64,000 bases of DNA. Source: Halocafeteria seosinensis. Lineage: Eukaryota; Sar; Bigyra; Bicosoecida. The position numbers and the translations under genes are program-made. The stretch lies in NCBI GenBank assembly GCA_001687465.1, contig LVLI01000327.1:1-64000 (forward strand), read 5' to 3'. The first letter of the stretch is position 1, and the number at the start of each line of letters is the position of its first letter. This document shows, piece by piece, positions 32,898 through 42,707 of this stretch. The notes under the pieces are model-generated. The model searched no databases and had not been told where the DNA came from. It worked only from the letters and a program-made list of their open reading frames with translations.

Positions 32898-34736
32898 CTA
32901 ATCATCATCAGCCGTACTCAATTCTTGAGCAACCTCATTTTCTAAGTTATCAAGATCACTACCGTATTGTGCATCTTCTTGGTTTATGACTTCGTAATCG
33001 TCTTCTTCATCCCCCAACTCGGCAGCAATTTGTTGCTCGATGTCGTCATCCGCATTATCTGCGTTGTCATCGTTGACGTCCCAATCCATGTTATCTTGAC
33101 CATGCAGTGCTTCAAGGGCATCGTTAAATTCCGAGTCATCGGCACGTGGCTCCGCTTCTTGTGTTTCTCCACCCTCGTCTGGGTCTTGCCTTCCTTGAGG
33201 TGTTGCTTTCCGTTCGGGGGAATCTACTGGAGATGCCGTGCTAGGCTCACTCGGTCGAGTAGCTAACTGTCTCCAGCCGGGATGATCAAGGTCGTCGTTC
33301 TCCTCCATAAACTTTTGCTGTGTTTTCTTTACACGGTAAATATATCGTTGCCAAAAGGCCTCGTCTTTCATAGAGCGTGGTACGAGCTCATATCGTTTTT
33401 CTGACAAGTTGCTGTCTTCGTTGAGTAGTCCTTCCGCCATTTGCTCAATTTCATGCTTCTCGGGTTCACACCCTTCCGGCACAACCTCTGAAAACGTATT
33501 TGCCTCCTGCGAATTTCATAGAGAGACCTTCTTTCTGATGGAAGAAACTGGAAACAAAATCAATCCTTACTTTCGATAAGTGCAACATCGCATGTTTCAA
33601 CTCCCTCCAATAAGGTGGCAATGAGCCATCGTGACGAAACCACGGAAAATATTGCTTTGGTTGTCTCTTTTCTGCGAGGCTCGCATACACTAAACACACT
33701 TTAACAGTACAACTAGAAAACGCATCCGATCAATCCGCTGGGGGAGGATACTTACCTTCTTGCTGTATCTCCTTGAACTTGTCTTTAACAAACGTTTGGT
33801 GTGCTTGCCGAGCTTGCTGAGTCAATTGACTCCACATGTCCTGCGCTGACTGCCTAATTTTTTCGCCTGCTTCATTGATCGCATCAGGTTCGTTCCTATT
33901 GATGTCCTCATTTGTCAGCGCCACCTGCACCTTCCACCCAGGATGCTCGGCATCGTCGTTCGCCTTGATCATTGTATTCTTGACCTGATAAACTCGGTAG
34001 CTATATCTTCTCCAAAATTCCACGTCTTTCAGCTTTCGCGGAACCAATTTAAAACGCTTCTCTCCTAATGCCGGATCTTCTTGCAGCAACGCACTCGCAA
34101 TACCCAAAAACTCTTCGATGTCGAACTCATAGTCTTCGTCCTCTGGTAATGGTTGCAGGAACGTGTCGTCATCCTGTTCATGGAAGACTCAGCGTGACAA
34201 ACTTATACGCAGGAAGTTCATATCACAAACAGTCTACTTACTTTAGAAAGTTTCAATGTTTGATCGCGCATCTCTTGCCAATAGGGCGGCAAAGAGCCGT
34301 CTCCTCGAATCCACGGTAACTTTCTACGTATAGGGGGAGGATCTGTTTCACGATCCAATAGAACACAGGTATTTCTTCCAGCGACATTCGTGAATCGTAC
34401 ACAGCATACCTTCTTCATTCATGATCCTTTCTTTCTCTTGTAAGAATTCCTGGTGAGCCTGCATCGCTCGTTCCGAAATCTGCAGAACGAACGCCCACTG
34501 GTTCTTTACTGACAGGACCGGATATGTACAACACAGAATGGGCCACCTACCCGATTGGCCGCTTGCACAGTCTGATCCTGGACTTGCTTTGCGACAGTTT
34601 GGAACCAGGAGCTCCAACCTCCGCCGAATGCTCCTCCACCATCTCCGGAAGCATCATTGTCCTGAGAAGTCCCGCTGGAAGTCTCTGGATGACCACTTCC
34701 AGGAGCTGCCGCTGCTTCCATCAGCTCTGGGTCCAT
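32898..34736 (-). CDS. Tandem BSD-domain protein
   Basis: Exons (minus): 34736-34551, 34479-34410, 34342-34242, 34173-33756, 33671-33571, 33506-32898; 494 residues; introns 64-84 nt, including two parallel pairs in the two halves. The protein contains two copies of the same unit: a helical linker, LPWIRGDGSLPPYWQEMRDQTLKLSK / FPWFRHDGSLPPYWRELKHAMLHLSK, then a BSD domain with FKLVPRKLKDVEFWRRYSYRV and YELVPRSMKDEAFWQRYIYRV (the FW pair is the BSD signature). A Gly/Ala-rich N-terminus contains GGGWSSWFQTVAKQVQDQ, as in the SYAP1/BSDC1-like BSD proteins. The C-terminus is highly acidic with a DDD end. The duplicated exon pattern shows an internal duplication. Function in this family is poorly defined (membrane traffic, signalling). 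Confidence 0.87.
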
Positions 34737-35023
34737 CGTATTAGTGACCCTCCACGAGACAGATTCGAACACGGAAAAAGAAAGCTGAGCCGCTTAATAC
34801 AGCGCATCAATCCATGGCACTATGTGCACCGTGCACGGTGCATTCCTGACCTGCCTTCAACTTGGGACTTCAATCTCGGCACGAAAACTTCAACTTGTGT
34901 GCCTCCAGAAGCCATCACAGAGCAGTGTGGCTTGTCCAAACACTTGTTGATTGTCTATGTTATCTATTACAGCTGTCTCTACTCTATAAATTAAACGCGA
35001 GGCAGTGCAGAGCACAAGGTATT

Positions 35024-36430
35024 ATGAGTGGGTTCTATATCCAACCGGACTGGAAGTGTCACGAGGGAGAATCCTTCTGGGTGATATACGAGCACGACAA
35101 TGCAGAAGGGGAGAAGGGTGTCATTGAGATTCATGCGTCGGAAAATGACAATGGACAGACGAACCACACTGCCACTGTCGTGGAAAACTCGGACCAATTT
35201 TCGGTGCGAATCATCCAGCAACCTTCCCGTTTGCAGAGTGGTGGCATCGAAGTGGAGTATACGCGGGCCAAACGAATGATGAGGTTTATGCCGCCTTGTC
35301 GTGAAATAGTAAGCAATAAAGAGGTACGCTGCTGTGATGTGTCGGAAGACGGACAAATGGTGGCGACGGGCCATTCTGGAGGCTATGCTACTGTCTTCGC
35401 GTACTCAGATGTTGTGAGGGCACAACCAGTCAACAAAGAGCTGTTTGATAACGAGGGTTTCAATGCTGGTATTCAAACAGAAATTGACAGGGTAGGTACT
35501 CATTGGAACTTCGGTATTAAGCACACTCTCCTACTTGGGCACTTCGCCGACATAAACGCCATTCGACTGCTCGTTGGAGGGAAGGCGGTAGCGACAGCGT
35601 CTACTGATATGAGCATCCGGATTTGGGACACGCAGACGGGACATTGTGGGGCAATCTTGAAGGGGCACACAGGTGGAATACTGTGTTTGGACTCTTTGGA
35701 AGAAGGCAAGAAGATATTGTGTACGTCGAATGTAGTTAATTTGATCGAGCACCGATTTTATCAAACAAGAGACATTGCACTTGCCGCAGCCGGAGGCAGA
35801 GATGGAACTGTCAGGTTGTGGACAGTACACAACGCTGAAACAATCTCCATTCTGCAGTGCCACTCGTCGGTGAATTCAATCCGCTTGTTCTCACCTGACG
35901 CGGGAGGAAGAACGCAACCGATGGTGTGCGCAGGCTGTGAAGACGGTTGCATCGTGCTTTGGAATTGCTCCAAAAGCACTGAGTGTAGTCGCCGGATTGA
36001 TCTATCCAATGTCCTTGGCTATCAAGTTCGGAGTGTTAATTCTATCGACGTTACTGCAGGATCTCTCCTCGCTGGTACTCATGATGGAATGCTCATAGTA
36101 TTTTCCCTATCTTCTGGACAGGGGCTTGCCGCTGACTTACTCTGTTCGACTAGGTTTCCTTCACCTGTATACACAGTCACAGTTGTTAATTATTCTAGTT
36201 ACTTGAACGCTGCTATCATATGCGTCACATTAGAAGACGGATCAAGTTGTTTGGTCGGACATAGCGTCTCTAATAAGAACTTGGAATTACTGTTGCAACT
36301 TTCTGGGAGCAATGTTGACCCTGTTTTCTGTGCTACGGGCACGTCTCGCGGCGACTCTTATCATGTGTACACCGGCTCAAAGGATGCTAGAATTCGTCAT
36401 TATTCCGTTTCAATGGAGGTGATTGAATGA
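35024..36430 (+). CDS. PAAF1: Proteasomal ATPase-associated factor 1-like WD40 protein
   Basis: Exons 35024-35720 and 35790-36430; 445 residues. Removing the 69-nt intron joins KKIL to SGGRDGTVRLW, restoring a standard WD40 strand; the intron is a multiple of three and has no stop, so an unspliced message would still be read through. WD repeats: CCDVSEDGQMVATGHSGG, GHFADINAIRLLVGGKAVATASTDMSIRIWD, GHTGGILCLDSL..SGGRDGTVRLW and others. The C-terminal stretch GSNVDPVFCAT..YTGSKDARIRHYSVS matches the PAAF1 ending. In animals PAAF1 binds proteasomal ATPases (Rpt subunits) and regulates 26S assembly. Its stop codon lies 9 bp from the stop of the convergent orphan gene. Confidence 0.85.
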   Translation: MSGFYIQPDWKCHEGESFWVIYEHDNAEGEKGVIEIHASENDNGQTNHTATVVENSDQFSVRIIQQPSRLQSGGIEVEYTRAKRMMRFMPPCREIVSNKEVRCCDVSEDGQMVATGHSGGYATVFAYSDVVRAQPVNKELFDNEGFNAGIQTEIDRVGTHWNFGIKHTLLLGHFADINAIRLLVGGKAVATASTDMSIRIWDTQTGHCGAILKGHTGGILCLDSLEEGKKILCTSNVVNLIEHRFYQTRDIALAAAGGRDGTVRLWTVHNAETISILQCHSSVNSIRLFSPDAGGRTQPMVCAGCEDGCIVLWNCSKSTECSRRIDLSNVLGYQVRSVNSIDVTAGSLLAGTHDGMLIVFSLSSGQGLAADLLCSTRFPSPVYTVTVVNYSSYLNAAIICVTLEDGSSCLVGHSVSNKNLELLLQLSGSNVDPVFCATGTSRGDSYHVYTGSKDARIRHYSVSMEVIE

Positions 36431-36439
36431 ATCGTGTTG

Positions 36440-39400
36440 CTATTTTTTTCGGGATCGAAGAACCCTCCTAGTTTGCTGCAGACATACCAGTGCTTTTGCT
36501 GTGCAGTAGAAGAGCCCATTCAGACGTTTCATACGCAGACGAAGTACGTCTGTCGCTTCGTCGGATGCTTTGATACCCATATAATCGCTGCTTATTGAGT
36601 TATCAGCGATCTCTTCATGCTGATTCCCGGAGCGTACGCTACTGGTAGGTGTGTCGTAGCGCGGTTCTTGCTCACAACTAGATTTTGGTGACAACTGAGG
36701 ATCGCTCCGGTCATCGATGGCATCAATGATTTTGAATATTTGATCTCCTTCCCTGTTGGTCTGGGACGAAACGTCTTCATAGGAGTTAATAAGCTTTCTG
36801 TACGTTTCACTCCTGGCTATGTGCTCTCTTTCAGACTTTCGATCTAGTCTCCGCTTTTCAATGGCTTCGATAGCATGTTTTGGAGACCTTATAGGCGAAA
36901 ATGGGGCAACTCTCCTGGCTCGGTTATCTTTCGCCCCTGGTCTATTGCTGTTGTTTTCGTTTGTTCGCGAGAGTATGGGTGTTGGAAGCCTCGCTGCGTA
37001 TTGTTTGGAGCTCTTTTTTTTCTTGTGCGATCTTCTTCTGCGGGGATGTTTCGGACGGTCTTCTTTCGTTTCATCATGGTTTAAATAAATTTTTCGAACA
37101 GTCTTGCTTCGTGCGACACGGGACTTCAATTTTGCCACCGGTGGAAAAAATGGTAATGTTCCCGCGCTTGTATCTAAGTCTTCCTTCCTTATACCATTTG
37201 CCACCGATTTTACCACACTATGCTTCAAAGGAGAGAATATTTTGTGATCCCCGTTGGAAGCTTTGGTGGTTCCAGCTGGGGCACTTAAGGGCCTTATCCG
37301 AAACGTAGAGTGCGAATATGAAGAGTGCATCGTATCCGTGGCATCAGATGACTGCATCGCTGTTAAGCAATTTATTCGCATGAGCGTAGACTTCGAAAAA
37401 GCCGTATATCCAAGCGCCGAAAAGATCTCCAGCAGTACTACGCGAAAAATTGTCCCGTGTTTTCTACTGGAGATGAGCTGTTCCTGGATGGGCTCTAAGT
37501 CATCAGTATTGTGATGGTGCATCATGATCTCCGCTGTTGTTGAAACAAATATGGTAGCCCAGAACCTTAAGAGGTAACTCATGTAATCCGTTATTTGTTT
37601 CCACGTGATTGGGATGCTCTTAGTTATCCTCTCCAAGAGTTTTGACGTGCGCTGAAGAAACGTCTCTTCCGTATGAGCGCTTTGAGGAGTTGAACACTCC
37701 ACAGCGAATGCTATCAGTAAGGTTAACAGCTCTTTCCGTGAGCAGGCAACGCGAAGATTGGATGCTTTTACTCGAGCAAATATTGTCGGCTGTGCATAGT
37801 GCTCCACCACCTCAAGTGCCAGATCTCGAGCATTATCAATTGTATCATCGTTGATTTGAACATGTAACCCACGGAAAGTACACCACTGAGGCAGTATAAC
37901 ACTCTGGACACCCAGTTCTTTCGATCCCCCTTCGAAGGTCGCCGAGAGGAGAAATATCAGCCGATCCACTATGCGTAACGCGAGTTTTTTCACCGTTCCT
38001 TGGGTTGAAACAAGTTTAATGGTATCAAGGGAAGTGAACGAACCAGCCGTTTTATGCAGCTTTGCAAGAGAGTGCATAAACCTGTGAAACGTTGCTCTGC
38101 CTGTAGGCTCAGTTGCTCCTTGGCTCTGAATCTCCATTGCACTGTAGTAACTCTGCAGAATTTGAGAGCAGATGCTGCAGGCATGGTTTTGTGGCGGCGC
38201 AAGCATTGGCCAGTGTCTAATGTTTGTACCGAATTTCTTCGTAGCACACGGAATAAATGTGATAGAAAAATCGGCACTATACACAAGCGGAATATCTCCG
38301 GCCTTTTCTTTCCTTACCACAGGAAGTGCATCCATACGAGTTAGGTCGTACCTTCTTTCGGCGACGGTAGCGCAATAAGCGGCGAGCACGTTCCTCAGAT
38401 GACCAGGAGCCGTTATGCTCGAAAATTTTTCAAGAGTGAATCCCGACCAGGTTTGCTTTTCTTTACTATCACTTTGATAAGATATTGGTAGGCCGTGTCC
38501 CGAGTGTATTCCATCAGCGACGAAAAAGAATGACTGGACTTTCACCGTTTTACCCGGAGTAATAAACGCGGGATAAAGCGGAATACAGGCAACCGCTGGA
38601 AGCTCTTCCGGACCATTCTGTATCAAGGCATCTACCTGAAGGTAGTCGGTGGCCGTAAATTTAACGGCGGTGCGAGCGGTACTGCTTGGTTTTGCAGTCA
38701 ATTCACCCGCTTCGCAGAACGTGTACTTGCCACCAGCGTTCATCTCGGGGCCTTCGAACATGGAGGTATCAATGTGAAACGAGGGTAAGTGAATTGCTTC
38801 ATTTGCATCAGCGGACTTGGCTCCCCTTATAAGATGAACGAGCGTTGTTTTTATCCTACCTGTCGACTCGTCATTTGTCCAGACAAGTCCAGAAACGCTT
38901 GTTGTTGTGGTGAGTTTTCTCTTGGAGCTAGATGATGGTACGTTGACGGCGACGGGAACAACGTCTGGCGTGTGACAAGTCATGATGCCGGTGAATTCCC
39001 CTTCTTGCTTTCTGGATTCTTCTGAGGCGCCGCTTTTAATACCATTAACGCGGCATTGTACAAAGTAATTGCCATACAATTCCCCCCTGTCCAGAACATC
39101 GTTCGACAATTTCATTAACTCTGCAGTTGGAGAAAGCTGCATCTCAAGCTGGTGGTGCTCTAAACCCTCTTCGTGCAAAGTCCAGTGAAATGTTTTCCAT
39201 TTTACTCTTCCGGACGCCAGTTTTATCCCTTTACCCTTGCTAGTGGGTGCAAGATTTACTCTTTGCGCAACGTTCACTATTTTGTGGGCGGCTGACGGGT
39301 GCTCCTTTAGGTGTTGCAATTCTTGATTGTGACGGACGGCATCGCGTCTGATCGCTTCACAACTATCAGCATTAAACGCCACTAGTCTAATGGACAGCGC

Positions 39401-41062
39401 TGCGAGACCATCGTCTTCGTCTTCTTTTGAGGAACCTATGTAATGGTCGTGCTCAGGGAGTACGTTATGCAGCATTAGTGGCTTGTTCCATATGATTCTG
39501 CATGGCTCGCTCTGCTTCGATTCTTCAAGATAGGTTCCCAAGAGCTCCGTCATGGAAGTATCGTTTTGGAGAGTCCAAAGATATTGGCGGCCACCTATCG
39601 GTTGTAGAGTCGCTCTGTATTGGGTGCCTGTGCTCTGGTCATCTCCCGGGCCCACTGGTCGCCCGTGCGGCTGAATTTGCATACAAAGCAACATCCGTTT
39701 TTCAGAAATCCAATTGACCAGCCCAGCCGGCAATGTGGCAGTGATATCGTCGAGAATAATTGTTTGGGAAGCCCAAGATTGGGGAAGCATTTCCGCTGGC
39801 GTCGGTACACGCTCTACCTGTCTGCAAGCCGGGGATTTTGTTACTGTACCACCGGCGCATGATTCTCTAAAGCAGTGCCAACTTGCTGTAACATGGCCAC
39901 AAATGTCCCAATCTACCGCGTTGTCGGGTGCACTTTTGCTTTTTTCTTGCTCCATTGCAACGTTGGGTTTCTCTAAATTCAAAGTAGCTGTCCTGCATAG
40001 TCCTTTTTCGGCAGTTGTCCGAGTTATTGGTAGCAATGTAGTGCCTGCAAGGTACGCAGGCTTCTCAGAACCATTCATGGATACGTATACATCAAGCAAG
40101 AATGTCGGAAGGGCATCTGCTCCCAGGGTTTGCTCGGTTGGTAGCTTAATGCCTTCCAATGATACAACTATGCCTTGGTTCAGGGTAGCTGTTGCGGTGC
40201 GGGCCCAACGGAATGGAGAAGCTGAAATTTGAGCCCATTTATCCCTCTTCAACTTGGACGCACTAGGGCTCGATGCTGTCTCCAGACGTTCCTCGAAAAA
40301 GTTGAATCCTGTGTACTTGGGCTTTGAAGAATCCGCAGTGTAGGTTGACAATTTTGCATGCACTGAGAAGTTGTTGAGGCGGCCAGGGCCCTTTGGGCGA
40401 TCAGTGACTAAATTGCACAGGTATTCTCCATTGATAGTTACATTCTCCAAGTAAACATTCACAGCTAGGTTTTCCTTCTGAAAATCCTGAATCTTCGGAA
40501 TAGGATTACACAGATCTGGTGAGGTACTGCACAGCATGCGCAGGTGAAGGAAGGTATCCTGCTCGTGATACCCATGCCCTGGAATTTTCGTATTTGCAGA
40601 AGTCATAGCTTTGGTAAATGCTAGTGGAAGAAGAACCTCATAGGGTTCACCATCTACTGCAAGTAATGTAGCCAATGAGATGGTGGCGTACGATTTGCAG
40701 CACCAGTCTTCTTGCTCAGACTTATAGCGCCGAACTCCGGAAATTTTCGATTCCACTTGAACTTTGGCATTGCTGCAGCAGCTGAGAGGAATCTTCTCCT
40801 TCGTAACGTTGGCGAAGCTCTTCCAATTGTGGCCGTTTGCCAATGTGGGTGTAAATACCGACGAATAGCTATGGACATTGGTTTGTTTTTCGACCGTGTT
40901 CCGTGCAATGTCTCCTTTCCAAAGCCCTAACGAGACAGGTTTAACTTTATGCTCCAGCAGCAGGGTTATTTCTAGCTCTGCTCGTGTGATACGAGCTTTG
41001 GAGGCATGGATATCTCCACTGAGAGTTAAGGGCAGAACCACAAACTTTGCTGTGATGCTCAT
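36440..41062 (-). CDS. Very large protein of unknown function (1540 residues)
   Basis: One uninterrupted exon, starting at ATG 41062. The first ~1150 residues alternate short beta-rich segments that look like repeated C2/Ig-type sandwiches (for example RAELEITLLLEHKVKPVSLGL, LAVNVYLENVTINGEYLCNLV, TFLLDVYVSMNG, AALSIRLVAFNADS). A helical part follows (RKELLTLLIAFAVECST, ITDYMSYLLRFWATIFVST), and the last ~300 residues are basic and disordered (RRRRSHKKKKSSKQ). No signal peptide or certain transmembrane span is evident. I do not recognise the family. A C2-domain scaffold, as in ciliary transition-zone proteins, is one possibility. The single long exon contrasts with intron-rich neighbours, although other long downstream exons here are also intron-free. 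Confidence 0.78.
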   Translation of the reverse strand: MSITAKFVVLPLTLSGDIHASKARITRAELEITLLLEHKVKPVSLGLWKGDIARNTVEKQTNVHSYSSVFTPTLANGHNWKSFANVTKEKIPLSCCSNAKVQVESKISGVRRYKSEQEDWCCKSYATISLATLLAVDGEPYEVLLPLAFTKAMTSANTKIPGHGYHEQDTFLHLRMLCSTSPDLCNPIPKIQDFQKENLAVNVYLENVTINGEYLCNLVTDRPKGPGRLNNFSVHAKLSTYTADSSKPKYTGFNFFEERLETASSPSASKLKRDKWAQISASPFRWARTATATLNQGIVVSLEGIKLPTEQTLGADALPTFLLDVYVSMNGSEKPAYLAGTTLLPITRTTAEKGLCRTATLNLEKPNVAMEQEKSKSAPDNAVDWDICGHVTASWHCFRESCAGGTVTKSPACRQVERVPTPAEMLPQSWASQTIILDDITATLPAGLVNWISEKRMLLCMQIQPHGRPVGPGDDQSTGTQYRATLQPIGGRQYLWTLQNDTSMTELLGTYLEESKQSEPCRIIWNKPLMLHNVLPEHDHYIGSSKEDEDDGLAALSIRLVAFNADSCEAIRRDAVRHNQELQHLKEHPSAAHKIVNVAQRVNLAPTSKGKGIKLASGRVKWKTFHWTLHEEGLEHHQLEMQLSPTAELMKLSNDVLDRGELYGNYFVQCRVNGIKSGASEESRKQEGEFTGIMTCHTPDVVPVAVNVPSSSSKRKLTTTTSVSGLVWTNDESTGRIKTTLVHLIRGAKSADANEAIHLPSFHIDTSMFEGPEMNAGGKYTFCEAGELTAKPSSTARTAVKFTATDYLQVDALIQNGPEELPAVACIPLYPAFITPGKTVKVQSFFFVADGIHSGHGLPISYQSDSKEKQTWSGFTLEKFSSITAPGHLRNVLAAYCATVAERRYDLTRMDALPVVRKEKAGDIPLVYSADFSITFIPCATKKFGTNIRHWPMLAPPQNHACSICSQILQSYYSAMEIQSQGATEPTGRATFHRFMHSLAKLHKTAGSFTSLDTIKLVSTQGTVKKLALRIVDRLIFLLSATFEGGSKELGVQSVILPQWCTFRGLHVQINDDTIDNARDLALEVVEHYAQPTIFARVKASNLRVACSRKELLTLLIAFAVECSTPQSAHTEETFLQRTSKLLERITKSIPITWKQITDYMSYLLRFWATIFVSTTAEIMMHHHNTDDLEPIQEQLISSRKHGTIFRVVLLEIFSALGYTAFSKSTLMRINCLTAMQSSDATDTMHSSYSHSTFRIRPLSAPAGTTKASNGDHKIFSPLKHSVVKSVANGIRKEDLDTSAGTLPFFPPVAKLKSRVARSKTVRKIYLNHDETKEDRPKHPRRRRSHKKKKSSKQYAARLPTPILSRTNENNSNRPGAKDNRARRVAPFSPIRSPKHAIEAIEKRRLDRKSEREHIARSETYRKLINSYEDVSSQTNREGDQIFKIIDAIDDRSDPQLSPKSSCEQEPRYDTPTSSVRSGNQHEEIADNSISSDYMGIKASDEATDVLRLRMKRLNGLFYCTAKALVCLQQTRRVLRSRKK

Positions 41063-41778
41063 CGTGCTAATGAGGTTCTGGAACCGTTCTGCGCCCGAAA
41101 GTAACTTCTGCTGCGCTGACAGTAAATGTGTGTCCCCGTTTGCCTATAATTGTTTAACGGGCGGTCTTTTTCCTCACTTCTATATTACTACCTTTACTTT
41201 TGCGTATGAACGGAGACATTAAGTGATGACATAATGACAAATGCCCGAGTAGTGTCGTTTTATGGCGTACAGTACCTACTAGTAAGACAGCCGTTAAGGC
41301 GTTAAAGGGCAAGTGGCTACAAGTTGAGGTTTTCTTCAACGAAGTGTGGCCCACAAGTTGTTGCCAACTTGTTGGCCCAATGTTGGGCCACAACAGCCTT
41401 GCCCTGGGCCCCACAGGGCCTGGGGGCCAGGCTTGTGGCCCAAGTTGTGGGCCCACACCTCAAGTTGCAAACTTACCACAAAAGGTCTTCACACAGATTT
41501 CGGGACTTCGGAAAAGTAAGAACTGAGAATAGAGGAGAGATATTTTGAACAGGGTACTGTAAGCACCGGTAGCAGCATGTGTTACAAGCGGCGTAACATT
41601 ATTGAGTGAGTGCGGACGCAGACCATTATAAGCCTTCCACAAAGCAATCATTGCGCCTCTCTTGGTACCAAACTTACAAGATTGGAACTCGAGACTTCTG
41701 ACGTTAATCAATAACAGCAGGCGCGGCATAGCAAACTCTTGCCTCGCTACAACTTGCAAGTCGAAGTTTCACCCAGTG
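41063..41778. other. Intergenic region with GC-rich palindromic element
   Basis: These 716 bp hold the upstream region of the 1540-residue gene and the 3' flank of the WW/RS gene. They include the motif CAAGTTGAGG at 41320 and the palindromic GGCCCA-rich element annotated at 41344-41460. Short open frames spanning it merely read the repeat. No RNA gene was recognised. Confidence 0.5.
41344..41460. repeat. Imperfect palindromic element rich in GGCCCA/TGGGCC
   Basis: Within 117 bp there are seven GGCCCA or TGGGCC hexamers (41348, 41374, 41384, 41405, 41437, 41448, 41450). The left and right ends (GTGTGGCCCACAAGTTG and CAAGTTGTGGGCCCACAC) are near inverted copies. The flanks CAAGTTGAGGT (41320) and ACCTCAAGTTG (41457) extend the symmetry. 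Such a structure could form a long hairpin. It may be a miniature inverted-repeat element, a regulatory array or a chromatin element. Confidence 0.6.
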
Positions 41779-42384
41779 CTATTTTACTAAGGGGCCACCA
41801 TACCCTTTGGTACCTTCTATTCCCTTATTTAGGTGCATAAGCTCTTCCTCATATCGACTTCGTGGGGTCTTCTGCTCCTGCTCTTGAGATAGACTCCTTG
41901 ACCTAGAACGAGAATATTTTCTTTCTCGCTTGGCCGCGCGACCCTCATTATCGCCTTCGCCTTCATCACCATGTTCCTCTTGTTCGTCGTCTTCGAATGT
42001 AGACGAAGTATTGCCGTGGCGACCGTGCTTTCCTGCTTTGGTACGGGAAACAGCTAGCTTAATCCGGGCACCCTCCCCTTTTCTCTTCTTTAAATTGATA
42101 GCACTTGTTACTCTTGAGCTGGATGTGGTGGTGGTTCCTGATCCTGCTGCACTGATCGAAGAATAACTGCAAACATCCACGGACGGAAATATCATCCATG
42201 TAGAACAAGAGTACGGCACGTTCGCTTACCCAGTAGCGATTGCGCCTTGCTCACTGCTTTGTGCTGGCGGAGGATAGCTGAAATCTGTGTTCTGATGTGC
42301 CCATTTCGATACTTGGTAGCGCATGTTGTAAAAATACTGCATCCCAGTCACTGGGTCGATGTGAGTTGTCCAGATCCCACTCAT
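41779..42384 (-). CDS. Small WW-domain protein with RS-rich tail
   Basis: Exons (minus): 42384-42230 and 42166-41779; 63-nt intron; 180 residues. The start MSGIWTTHIDPVTGMQYFYN contains a WW-like fold: W5, then the YFYN core, then W28 in VSKWAHQ. WW domains bind proline-rich ligands. The middle is Ser/Thr-rich and basic, followed by an acidic patch (DDEQEEHGDEGEGD) and an RS dipeptide region (KYSRSRSRSLSQ). RS dipeptides with a WW module suggest a pre-mRNA splicing or 3'-processing factor, which is an inference. It is divergent from the ARF-like GTPase with 323 bp between starts. Confidence 0.78.
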
Positions 42385-42707
42385 TGTTTCGACTTCTGCT
42401 CTTTCGACAACATTTCACCACGACGACGGTATAGCATTTAGACACACACGTATGTAGACATGTCATAGCAGAGTAATGCAACTGCAGCGTTGTGGAATGG
42501 ATCCATCTATCTGTGAACTACCGCTTCAACAATACCGCAGGTGCATACCACATGGACACAATATATACGGGTAGTCAAGATTGTGTCGTACAGGTAGCGT
42601 TTTCTAGTGTATATGCTTTTTCAATCGTGCTCATCAAATTATGCTTTACACAATGGTTGTAGGGTAGAGTCGTGCAAGCTTAAGGTTCGACGCAAACAGC
42701 CGCAGTG
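42385..42707. promoter_or_regulatory. Divergent intergenic region (WW protein / ARF-like)
   Basis: These 323 bp separate two divergent start codons. The region contains AT-rich tracts such as ACAATATATACGGG near 42560, but no RNA gene or distinct core promoter was recognised. Confidence 0.4.
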
